Positions 16,160-22,684 of a stretch of DNA of 22,684 nucleotides are shown in pieces. The notes below the pieces were generated by a model. It was not told the origin of the DNA, ran no database searches, and worked only from the letters and a program-made list of their open reading frames with translations. Made by a program: the position numbers and the translations under genes. The stretch comes from CAJKWP01 sp964554475. Lineage in GTDB: Bacteria; Bacillota; Clostridia; Christensenellales; UBA1242. The stretch lies in assembly GCA_964554475.1 (NCBI GenBank), contig CAZKOT010000019.1:1-22684 (forward strand), in the 5' to 3' direction. Each line of letters begins with the position of its first letter. Positions within the stretch are counted from its first letter, which is position 1.

Positions 16160-16438
16160 ATGAATGATAATGACATTAAACATTTGGAAGAATTAAGCAA
16201 GTTAAAATTCAGCGACCAGGAACGACAAAAATTTGCAGCGGAATTTGCAAATGTTTTAAATTTTGTTGAGCAAATTGCAAAGCTTGATTTGCCAGAAAAA
16301 AACGTTTTTGAAGAAGCAATTTCACTTTCTCAATTACGAGAAGACAAGGCGGGCGAAAGCATGTCACAAGAAGAAATTCTTATGAATGCTCCAAAACAAA
16401 AGGACGGGTGTTTTTTGACTCCGCTGGTGGTTGATTAA
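16160..16438 (+). CDS. gatC: Asp/Glu-tRNA amidotransferase subunit C
   Basis: GatC is the small subunit that stabilises GatA and links it to GatB in the GatCAB complex, which amidates Glu-tRNA(Gln) and/or Asp-tRNA(Asn). The 92-aa length fits the family. The N-terminal helix pair (DIKHLEELSKLKFSDQER, then FANVLNFVEQIAKLD) and the C-terminal LREDKAGES and LMNAPKQKDGCFLTPLVVD segments are typical of GatC. The ATG is preceded by AAAAGGAT at suitable distance. It is the first gene of the operon, and its TAA overlaps the gatA ATG by one base (TAATG at 16436-16440), which suggests translational coupling and matched subunit output. Confidence 0.95.
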   Translation: MNDNDIKHLEELSKLKFSDQERQKFAAEFANVLNFVEQIAKLDLPEKNVFEEAISLSQLREDKAGESMSQEEILMNAPKQKDGCFLTPLVVD

Positions 16439-17871
16439 TGGATTATTCAAAATTAACTCTAATTGAAATTAGAGACGGTATTTTAGAAAAAAAATTTACT
16501 AGTCAAAGTGTTCTTGAGCACTTTATCAAAAAATGTAAAGAAAAAAAACACCTAAATGCAATTTTGGAAGTTTTTGAAGATAGTGTTGAGCGGGCTAAAG
16601 AAATTGATTCAAAGCTTGCAAACGGAAAAAAAGTTGGAAAACTTGCCGGTGTACCGATTGCAATTAAAGATATTATTCTTAAAAAAGGGAAAAAAGCGAC
16701 TTGTTGTAGTAAATTCCTTGAAAACTTTGTTTCACCCTATACTGCAAGTATTGTAAAACGACTTGAAGATGAAGGTGCAATTATTTTTGCAAGAACAAAT
16801 ATGGATGAGTTTGCAATGGGCGGAAGTTGTGAGCGAAGTGTTTACGGACCATGTAAAAATGCATTTGATGAAAGCAGGGTATCCGGAGGAAGTAGTGGAG
16901 GGAGTGCTGTTGCAGTGGCGGCAGGACTTTGTCCTTGTGCAATTGGGACAGACACGGGTGGATCAATTCGTCAACCCTCATCATTTAATGGAGTTGTGGG
17001 AATAAAACCCACTTATGGCACGGTTTCTCGATATGGGGTTATTGCTTTTGCAAGCAGTTTAGATCAGGCATCACCAATTACAAAAACAATTGAAGATAAT
17101 CAACTGGTTTTGTCGGTTATGGCAGGCAAGGATGAAAATGAAATGACTTCAATTGACAATAAAATTTCGTCAAAACCTTTAAATATTGAAAGAAAACTAA
17201 AAATAGGAATTTGCAAGGAAGTAAGCGAAAGTTTAGTGAAATTGCCACAAAACAAAGATTTTCAAAAAGCGGTTGAAAAATTAAAAATTAACGGACATGA
17301 AATTGTTGAAATTTCACTTCCGCATATAAAGTACTCCCTTGCTTGTTACTATATTATTGCACCTGCTGAAGCAACATCAAATTTTGGCAGATTTGACGGA
17401 ATTAAACACACCCGTCAAAGTGAAAACGCACGTAAACTTGACCAGGTTTACGAAATGAGCAGAACTGAAGGTTTTGGAAAAGAAGTTCAAAGAAGAATAA
17501 TGCTTGGAAATTTTGTTCTTTCAAGCGGTTATTACGATGCTTATTATGGCAAAGCAAAAAGACTTCAAGCAGTGATTACTGACGAATTTGAACAAGCATT
17601 TAAAAAATGTGATTGTATAATGCTACCGACAACACCTGGAGTGGCATTTAAAATTGGTGAAAAAATTGACGATCCTGTTGTGATGTATTCAGAAGACCTT
17701 TTCACAGTTCCTTCAAATATTGCTGGTATTCCTGCATTAACTGTTCCTTATGCAAAAGGTGAAAATAATCTTCCTCTTGGAATGCAATTTTTTGGGGCGA
17801 AAAAAAGTGAGGAAAAACTTTACGCAATTGCAAGAGTTTTTCAGGATGTAATTAAAGGAGGAAATGCTTAA
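16438..17871 (+). CDS. gatA: Asp/Glu-tRNA amidotransferase subunit A (amidase)
   Basis: GatA is the glutaminase subunit that releases ammonia from glutamine for use by GatB. The amidase signature is complete: Lys77 in AIKDII, the cis-serine Ser152 in GGSSGGSA (150-157) and the nucleophile Ser176 in GTDTGGSIRQP. These have the same spacing as the Ser-cisSer-Lys triad of Staphylococcus aureus GatA. The 477-aa length is normal. The ATG overlaps the gatC stop by one base with a GGTGG-like site just upstream, and the stop overlaps the gatB ATG in the same way. All catalytic residues are present, so the enzyme should be active. Whether the cell uses it for Gln-tRNA, Asn-tRNA or both depends on glnS and asnS, which are not in this window. 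Confidence 0.97.
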   Translation: MDYSKLTLIEIRDGILEKKFTSQSVLEHFIKKCKEKKHLNAILEVFEDSVERAKEIDSKLANGKKVGKLAGVPIAIKDIILKKGKKATCCSKFLENFVSPYTASIVKRLEDEGAIIFARTNMDEFAMGGSCERSVYGPCKNAFDESRVSGGSSGGSAVAVAAGLCPCAIGTDTGGSIRQPSSFNGVVGIKPTYGTVSRYGVIAFASSLDQASPITKTIEDNQLVLSVMAGKDENEMTSIDNKISSKPLNIERKLKIGICKEVSESLVKLPQNKDFQKAVEKLKINGHEIVEISLPHIKYSLACYYIIAPAEATSNFGRFDGIKHTRQSENARKLDQVYEMSRTEGFGKEVQRRIMLGNFVLSSGYYDAYYGKAKRLQAVITDEFEQAFKKCDCIMLPTTPGVAFKIGEKIDDPVVMYSEDLFTVPSNIAGIPALTVPYAKGENNLPLGMQFFGAKKSEEKLYAIARVFQDVIKGGNA

Positions 17872-19280
17872 TGGATTATGATGTTGTAATTGGACTTGAG
17901 ATTCATGCTGAACTTGCCACAGAATCAAAAATATTTTGTAGTTGCAAAAATCAATTTGGTTCATTACCAAATGAAAATACATGTCCTAATTGTACAGGCA
18001 TGCCTGGATCTTTGCCAGTTTTAAATAAAAAAGCAGTTGAAGGTTGTATTAAGGCGGGTCTTAGTTTTGGTTGTAATATTGCGGAGTATGCAGTGTTTGA
18101 ACGAAAAAATTATTTTTATCCCGACCTTCCTAAAGCATATCAAATTAGTCAACTTGCTTTTCCGCTTTGTAAAAATGGTGAAGTTAAACTTGCAAGTGGA
18201 AAAATTGTCAGACTTAATAGAATTCATTTAGAGGAAGACGCTGGAAAACTTATTCATATTAACAGAGGCATTGGAACTCTTGTTGATTATAACAGGGGAG
18301 GAACACCTCTAATTGAAATTGTTACCGAGCCAGATATTTCAAATGCCGATGAAGCGGTTGAGTTTTTAAAACGAGTTAGGGAAACTCTAGTGTTTGCTGG
18401 TATTGCAAATTGTAAAATGGAAGAAGGTGGAATGCGTTGCGATGTCAATCTTTCTCTAAAACCTAGGGGCAGTGAAAAATTAGGAACAAGAACTGAAACA
18501 AAAAATTTGAACTCTTTTAAAAGTGTTTATAATTCAATCAATTTTGAAATTGAACGGCAGTCGCAACTTTTAAATGAAGGTGAAAAAATCATTCAACAGA
18601 CACGCAAATGGGATGATTTAAAAGGAAATGGAACTGCTTTGAGAAGTAAAGAGCATGCTCAAGACTATCGTTATTTTCCCGATCCTGACCTTTTACCGAT
18701 TAAAATTTCAACCAAGGAAATTGAAAAATTAAAAAATGAAATGCCCAAATCACCAAGTGATAGACGTCAAATTTATATTGAAGAGTTTAAATTACCCCCT
18801 TATGATGCTGATATTTTAACCTCAAGTAAATATATTTCTGATTATTTTGAAAAATGTGTTTCTATTTTAAACATGCCAAAAACAATATCAAATTGGATAA
18901 TGGTAAATCTTTTAAAAATTGTCAAAGAACAAGAAGGGGAAAGTTTCCCCATTAGCGAAAAATATTTAGTTGAAATAATCAAACTTGTTGAAGAGAAAAA
19001 AATTACAAAATCAAATGGACTTCTTCTTTTGGAAAAAACAATTTTAAACGGAAAAGAACCTTTGAAACTTGCAAATGAAATGAATTTAATTGTAACAATT
19101 TCTGAAGAAGAAATTTTGAAATTATTAGAAAAATTAAAAAGTGACAATCCAAAAGTTGCACAGGATTACAAAACTGACAAAGAAAAAGTTTGTAAGTTTA
19201 TTACTGGATATGTAATGAAAAACACCCAAGGTAAAGCAAACGGAAGCGTTGTTGAAAAATTAATTTCAAAAGTTTTTTAA
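17871..19280 (+). CDS. gatB: Asp/Glu-tRNA amidotransferase subunit B
   Basis: GatB binds the mischarged tRNA, activates its side chain with ATP and transfers the ammonia supplied by GatA. The N-terminal VVIGLEIHAEL, the KNYFYPDLPKAYQISQ motif and the EDAGKL segment are family hallmarks. Four cysteines (23, 25, 38, 41; FCSC and CPNC) form the expected zinc site. The C-terminal 150 residues match the helical tail region that contacts the tRNA elbow. At 469 aa the length is normal. The ATG overlaps the gatA stop (TAATG), and a strong AAAGGAGG lies 9 nt upstream. No clear terminator follows. Confidence 0.97.
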   Translation: MDYDVVIGLEIHAELATESKIFCSCKNQFGSLPNENTCPNCTGMPGSLPVLNKKAVEGCIKAGLSFGCNIAEYAVFERKNYFYPDLPKAYQISQLAFPLCKNGEVKLASGKIVRLNRIHLEEDAGKLIHINRGIGTLVDYNRGGTPLIEIVTEPDISNADEAVEFLKRVRETLVFAGIANCKMEEGGMRCDVNLSLKPRGSEKLGTRTETKNLNSFKSVYNSINFEIERQSQLLNEGEKIIQQTRKWDDLKGNGTALRSKEHAQDYRYFPDPDLLPIKISTKEIEKLKNEMPKSPSDRRQIYIEEFKLPPYDADILTSSKYISDYFEKCVSILNMPKTISNWIMVNLLKIVKEQEGESFPISEKYLVEIIKLVEEKKITKSNGLLLLEKTILNGKEPLKLANEMNLIVTISEEEILKLLEKLKSDNPKVAQDYKTDKEKVCKFITGYVMKNTQGKANGSVVEKLISKVF

Positions 19281-19448
19281 TTGAAAATGAGCAATTTATT
19301 TTTATAATTGACAATTTGAGGATAAATAACTTAAAGGTTTGGAAAAATTTTTATAAATTGCCAATATAATTATTGAAAAGTGCAAAAATGGTAAAAATTT
19401 ATTTGTTCGAAAATAAAATTTTCCATTATCAAACAAAAACAAAATCAC
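19281..19448. other. Intergenic region after gatB with a long AT-rich hairpin
   Basis: I see no gene. The main structure is an imperfect inverted repeat: AATGG plus 13 bases (19387-19404) against 19411-19427, with loop GTTCGA, one bulged T and one A-A mismatch. No T-run follows on the plus strand, so it is a poor terminator for gatB. It sits about 20 bp upstream of the next promoter. Confidence 0.5.
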
Positions 19449-19477
19449 TTGATTTTTTTTTGCTAATTGTGTATAAT
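19449..19477 (+). promoter_or_regulatory. Promoter of the membrane-protein gene
   Basis: TTGATT (19449-19454) and a perfect TATAAT (19472-19477) are 17 bp apart. The start would be near 19484, giving an untranslated leader of about 137 nt. That leader contains a small TCAC-GAAA-GTGA hairpin (19507-19518) with a GNRA tetraloop; otherwise I see nothing in it. Confidence 0.75.
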
Positions 19478-19620
19478 ACAAAAAGTTGATTTTCATGGTA
19501 TGTTTTTCACGAAAGTGATTTTAAATAAAAAATGTTGAACTATATGATTTTTTTATTTTAATTTGCGATTATGTATTTATTTTTCTAACTAAATATTTTT
19601 TAAGGAGCCGTTAATTTATT

Positions 19621-20556
19621 ATGATGTTTCGTAATTCCTACAGGTTGTTGTTTGCAAATTTCGGCATTTTTTGGAAAGATTATCTTTATAAAATTATTGT
19701 TATTGGCATAACCGCTTGTTTGGTATTGCCCGTTTTATCAAGTCTTCAAAATGTAAGTTCTTTACCACAATTTTTTTCTCAATTAAGAGTTTTACTTATA
19801 AACTTTCCTTTCAGTGATATTGAGGCATATTTAGGTGAAGTATGGAAAATTCTGCAAATTACATTTGATTGCTTTCGTGAGCTTTTTACAATTAATGCTT
19901 TTGCAGTTATTTACTTGTTAGTGATTTTTTTCTTTGTTTTTCCTTTTTTAATTTCACTTTCAGACATTGTTGTAGGTGAAATGATTTACGGAAGCATGTC
20001 TAGTTTAGCAAAGTTTAGTTATGCAGGCTCATTTATTAAAAAAATTGGAAAATCAAGTCTTTATTCACTTTTAAAAACATTAATTTTTCTTCCGTTTTTA
20101 GCACTTTTGGGCTTTATTCTTTTCGGTCTTTTACAACTTGGTGTTAACAGTGAAATTTGGATGCTTTTTACCCCCTTTTTAATGCTTGTAACATTTCAAA
20201 TTATTTACGGAATGCGTCTTAATATTTTTACAGGCTGGATGCCCTCAATTGTTGTTTTTGGAACACCTGTTTTAAAAAGTTTAAACAAGGGTCTTATTGC
20301 AACCAACAGACGATTTTTTAAAAGCTTTTCTTCGGTTGTAATGCTTCTTTTGATTCATTTTCTTTTTGCAACCCTTTTCGGAGCGTTTTCACTATTATTG
20401 ATTTTACCGCTCTTTCACATAACATTTTGTATTTATCAAATGGTTATGTTTTTTGGTAGTCAGGGAATGAGATACTATGTTGACCTCGACACAATTCTTT
20501 CTCCAAAAAAACTTGAAGAAACTGACAAAATTAAAAAAGCAAAGCATATTATATAA
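19621..20556 (+). CDS. Multi-pass integral membrane protein of unknown function
   Basis: I do not recognise the family with confidence. The 311-aa product has five or six predicted membrane segments, at about 23-42, 108-131, 149-172, 176-196 and 232-262, the last long enough for one or two passes. A charged cytoplasmic-looking C-terminus ends EETDKIKKAKHII. There is no signal peptide, ATP-binding motif or catalytic motif. The N-terminus MMFRNSYRLLFANFGIFWKDYLYK is amphipathic before the first helix. The start is at one of two adjacent ATGs. AAGGAG (19602-19607) lies 13 nt upstream, longer than usual; an in-frame ATT at 19618 would be better spaced but is a rare start. It has its own promoter, no operon partner, and RNase J follows after 354 bp. 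Confidence 0.8.
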   Translation: MMFRNSYRLLFANFGIFWKDYLYKIIVIGITACLVLPVLSSLQNVSSLPQFFSQLRVLLINFPFSDIEAYLGEVWKILQITFDCFRELFTINAFAVIYLLVIFFFVFPFLISLSDIVVGEMIYGSMSSLAKFSYAGSFIKKIGKSSLYSLLKTLIFLPFLALLGFILFGLLQLGVNSEIWMLFTPFLMLVTFQIIYGMRLNIFTGWMPSIVVFGTPVLKSLNKGLIATNRRFFKSFSSVVMLLLIHFLFATLFGAFSLLLILPLFHITFCIYQMVMFFGSQGMRYYVDLDTILSPKKLEETDKIKKAKHII

Positions 20557-20910
20557 TTACTAAAGATTGAACAATTAAGAAAATTAAGAAGCGGGCAGGA
20601 TATTAAAGTACAAGAAAAGTTTAGATTAGGTGTTTTGCCACGCTAAATGTTAAATTTGGAAATATTTCGAACGTCATTTTACATTAGCAAATTGATATTC
20701 GGTGACAAATAAAAAAAATTAGCACGACAATACTGTGCATTTTTAAGAAGTGTATATTAATATAAAAATACTACTGTAACCAATCTAATATATTATTATC
20801 TTATATGAACATATATTCATATTAAATACATTTAAATTACTATTATTTATAATTTATTATTATTTAAATTATTTTTATAAAAATTAATTAATTTCAAAAG
20901 GAGAAATTTA
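20557..20910. other. Intergenic region upstream of RNase J
   Basis: These 354 bp contain no credible gene. The first 130 bp are less AT-rich, the rest is very AT-rich. A possible -10 TATATT lies at 20753-20758 but has no good -35. There is an inverted repeat ATATGAA (20803-20809) with TTCATAT (20816-20822). The AAGGAG ribosome site is at 20898-20903, 7 nt before the ATG. If the -10 is real, the leader would be about 145 nt, long enough for autoregulation, but nothing specific is recognised. Confidence 0.5.
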
Positions 20911-22572
20911 ATGTCCAATAATTCAAAAGTTAAAATCACCTTTTTGGGTGGTATCGGAGAAATCGGCAAAAATATGACAGCAATAGAGTATGAAAACGAT
21001 ATGATTATCGTTGATGCCGGTCTTACTTTTCCGAATGAAGATTTGCCGGGAATTGACCTTGTTGTTCCCGATATTTCCTATTTACTTGCAAACAAGGATA
21101 AAGTCAAAGGAATTATTTTAACTCATGGTCATGAAGACCATATTGGAAGTTTACCCTTTGTTCTTTCTGATATAAATGTTCCAATTTATGCGACTCAATT
21201 AACTCTTGCTTTAATTGAAAACAAGTTAAAAGAATTTCCAAAAATAAAGCATAAGGCAATAGCAGTCAAACCAAAGAATATTTTAAAACTTGGCGTTTTT
21301 ACAATTGAATTTATCAAAGTCAATCATTCAATTGCGGGTGCACTTGCACTTTGTATTACAACTCCTTGCGGAAATATTATTCATTCAGGAGATTTTAAGA
21401 TTGATTTCCAACCCATTGACGGAGTTATTACCGACCTTACAAGGTTTGGTGAACTCGGAAAAAAAGGTGTTGAATTACTGCTTTGCGAAAGTACTAATAT
21501 TGGAAGGAAAGGTTATTCAATAAGTGAATCAAATGTGGGCAGAGTACTTGAAGGAGTTTTTGAAAAACATAAGGCCGATCGTCTTTTTGTTGCAACCTTT
21601 GCTTCAAATATTCACAGGATTCAGCAACTAATGGATTTAGCTGTTAAATTTAAACGCAAGGTTGCTTTTACTGGGCGAAGTATGATTAACATTTCTGAAG
21701 CTGCAATGAAAATTGGAGAGTTAGTTTTTGACAAACAAAATATAATCGACATAGAAAGAATTGACAAATATGCACCAAACGAACTTTTGATTTTAACAAC
21801 TGGCAGTCAAGGGGAGGCAATGAGTGCTCTTACTCGAATGGCTGCAGGCGGATTTAGTAAAATTACTATTGGTGAGGGTGATACAATTATTCTTTCTTCT
21901 TCCCCCATTCCGGGCAATGAAAAAAGTGTTTACAGTATTATTAATGCTCTTTTCAAAAAGGGAGCAAATGTAATTTATGACGAACTTGCCGATGTTCATG
22001 CTTCAGGGCATGCTTGTCAGGAAGAAATAAAAATTATTCATTCTTTAGTAAAACCAAAATTTTTTATTCCCGTTCATGGTGAATATCGTCATTTAAAACT
22101 TCACAAAGAACTTGCAATTTCACTTGGTATGAATTCACGAGATATAATAATTCCTGATTTGGGAATGCAGGTTGAAATGACTAACAACAGCATTCGTCAA
22201 ACAGGTTTTGTGACAGCAGGACAAAGACTTATTGATGGTTTGGGTATTGGTGATATGGACAGCACGGTTTTAAAAGACAGACGTCAACTTTCAGCAGACG
22301 GAATTTGTGTTGTTGTGTTAAACATTCTTTCAACAACAGGTGAACTTTCTTCCGATCCTTTCACAATAACAAGGGGAGTTATTTATAATGATGAGGCCGA
22401 ACAATTCCATGCAGATGTTAAAGCAACACTAATTGATTTGGTTAAACAAACCGACCTTCGAGGGATGGACCCTAATTTAATCAAAAACAATGTTCGAAAA
22501 CATATTTCAAATTTTATTTACAAAAGAACAATGAGACGACCTATGATTTTGGTTATTACAATGTTTGACTAA
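20911..22572 (+). CDS. rnj: Ribonuclease J (metallo-beta-lactamase / beta-CASP)
   Basis: RNase J is a zinc-dependent 5'-3' exonuclease and endonuclease that matures rRNA and degrades mRNA in Firmicutes and related groups. The HGHEDH metal motif is at residues 72-77. Further metal ligands are expected at His139 (VNHS), Asp161 (HSGDFK) and His389 (VHGEYRH). The beta-CASP segment includes ESTNIGRKG, VATFASNIHRIQQ and HASGHA, where HASGHA lies at residues 363-368. At 553 aa it has the normal J1/J2 length with the C-terminal domain. An intact HxHxDH suggests an active J1-like enzyme rather than a J2 partner. The ATG is preceded by AAGGAG at 7 nt. It is a single gene in this window. Confidence 0.96.
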   Translation: MSNNSKVKITFLGGIGEIGKNMTAIEYENDMIIVDAGLTFPNEDLPGIDLVVPDISYLLANKDKVKGIILTHGHEDHIGSLPFVLSDINVPIYATQLTLALIENKLKEFPKIKHKAIAVKPKNILKLGVFTIEFIKVNHSIAGALALCITTPCGNIIHSGDFKIDFQPIDGVITDLTRFGELGKKGVELLLCESTNIGRKGYSISESNVGRVLEGVFEKHKADRLFVATFASNIHRIQQLMDLAVKFKRKVAFTGRSMINISEAAMKIGELVFDKQNIIDIERIDKYAPNELLILTTGSQGEAMSALTRMAAGGFSKITIGEGDTIILSSSPIPGNEKSVYSIINALFKKGANVIYDELADVHASGHACQEEIKIIHSLVKPKFFIPVHGEYRHLKLHKELAISLGMNSRDIIIPDLGMQVEMTNNSIRQTGFVTAGQRLIDGLGIGDMDSTVLKDRRQLSADGICVVVLNILSTTGELSSDPFTITRGVIYNDEAEQFHADVKATLIDLVKQTDLRGMDPNLIKNNVRKHISNFIYKRTMRRPMILVITMFD

Positions 22573-22684
22573 GCAGAGAAAGGGCAATGGGCTACGCTTT
22601 TCACAACTTATTTCGGGCTTCAAGTATTTGCCCTCAAAAAACACTAGCGTGTTTTTGTTGTTCGGAACTGTCAAACGGAAAACA
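22573..22684. other. More GC-rich non-coding tail with inverted repeats at the right edge
   Basis: Composition rises directly after the RNase J stop. GGGCAA (22582-22587) can pair with TTGCCC (22628-22633). A second hairpin follows (22637-22656). This resembles the more GC-rich intergenic segments near tRNA-His and may be another dispersed repeat cut by the window edge. Confidence 0.45.
22637..22656 (+). terminator. Possible terminator of RNase J
   Basis: AAAAACAC (22637-22644), loop TAGC, GTGTTTTT (22649-22656): a perfect 8-bp stem whose descending arm ends in five T. The U-run is part of the stem and no longer run follows, so termination is plausible but not certain. Confidence 0.45.

Overview
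The window is a strongly AT-rich bacterial scaffold that reads with the standard bacterial code: TGA is used as a stop by the type III Res gene and by hisS. The gene content suggests an uncultured, probably gut-associated Firmicutes/Clostridia-like bacterium. It has a gatCAB operon, an RNase J, a BspA-like surface protein with LRR_5 and YDG/MBG-type repeats, and a lipoprotein with Ig-like folds. The taxonomic call is an inference from these families and from base composition. A run of exactly 100 N at 5641-5740 marks a scaffold join, so the window is probably metagenomic or draft-assembly sequence.

Layout, left to right. (1) 1-2699: the 3' end of a type III methyltransferase (mod) and a complete but short type III restriction subunit (res), 3 nt apart. 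(2) 2806-4966: an Ig-like-fold lipoprotein whose start has no Shine-Dalgarno site and sits just behind an extended -10 box, then a 134-aa protein of unknown function. (3) 4967-6192: a gene-poor region. It holds two identical 51-bp copies of a terminator joined to the 3' end of tRNA-His, a 224-bp palindrome-rich segment between them, tRNA-His(GTG) on the minus strand with a textbook promoter, a more GC-rich repeat interrupted by the N gap, and about 370 bp of AT-rich tandem repeats. (4) 6193-7509: hisS on the minus strand, with sequence signatures of the eukaryote/Bacteroidetes-like HisRS group. (5) 7790-15928: a 2712-aa modular LRR surface protein with its own promoter, a signal peptide, four LRR modules, six YDG-type repeats and a C-terminal membrane anchor. 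(6) 16160-19280: gatC-gatA-gatB, each junction a one-base TAATG overlap. (7) 19621-20556: an unrecognised multi-pass membrane protein. (8) 20911-22572: RNase J, then a more GC-rich, hairpin-containing tail at the window edge.

Functionally the window mixes translation and RNA-metabolism housekeeping (tRNA-His, HisRS, GatCAB, RNase J) with cell-surface display (giant LRR protein, lipoprotein, membrane protein) and one defence locus (type III R-M). I see no convincing new multi-gene system. The least ordinary items are the duplicated tRNA-His 3' end enclosing a small structured segment, the 55-bp identity on both sides of the gap, the apparently leaderless lipoprotein gene, and the modular growth pattern of the giant LRR protein.
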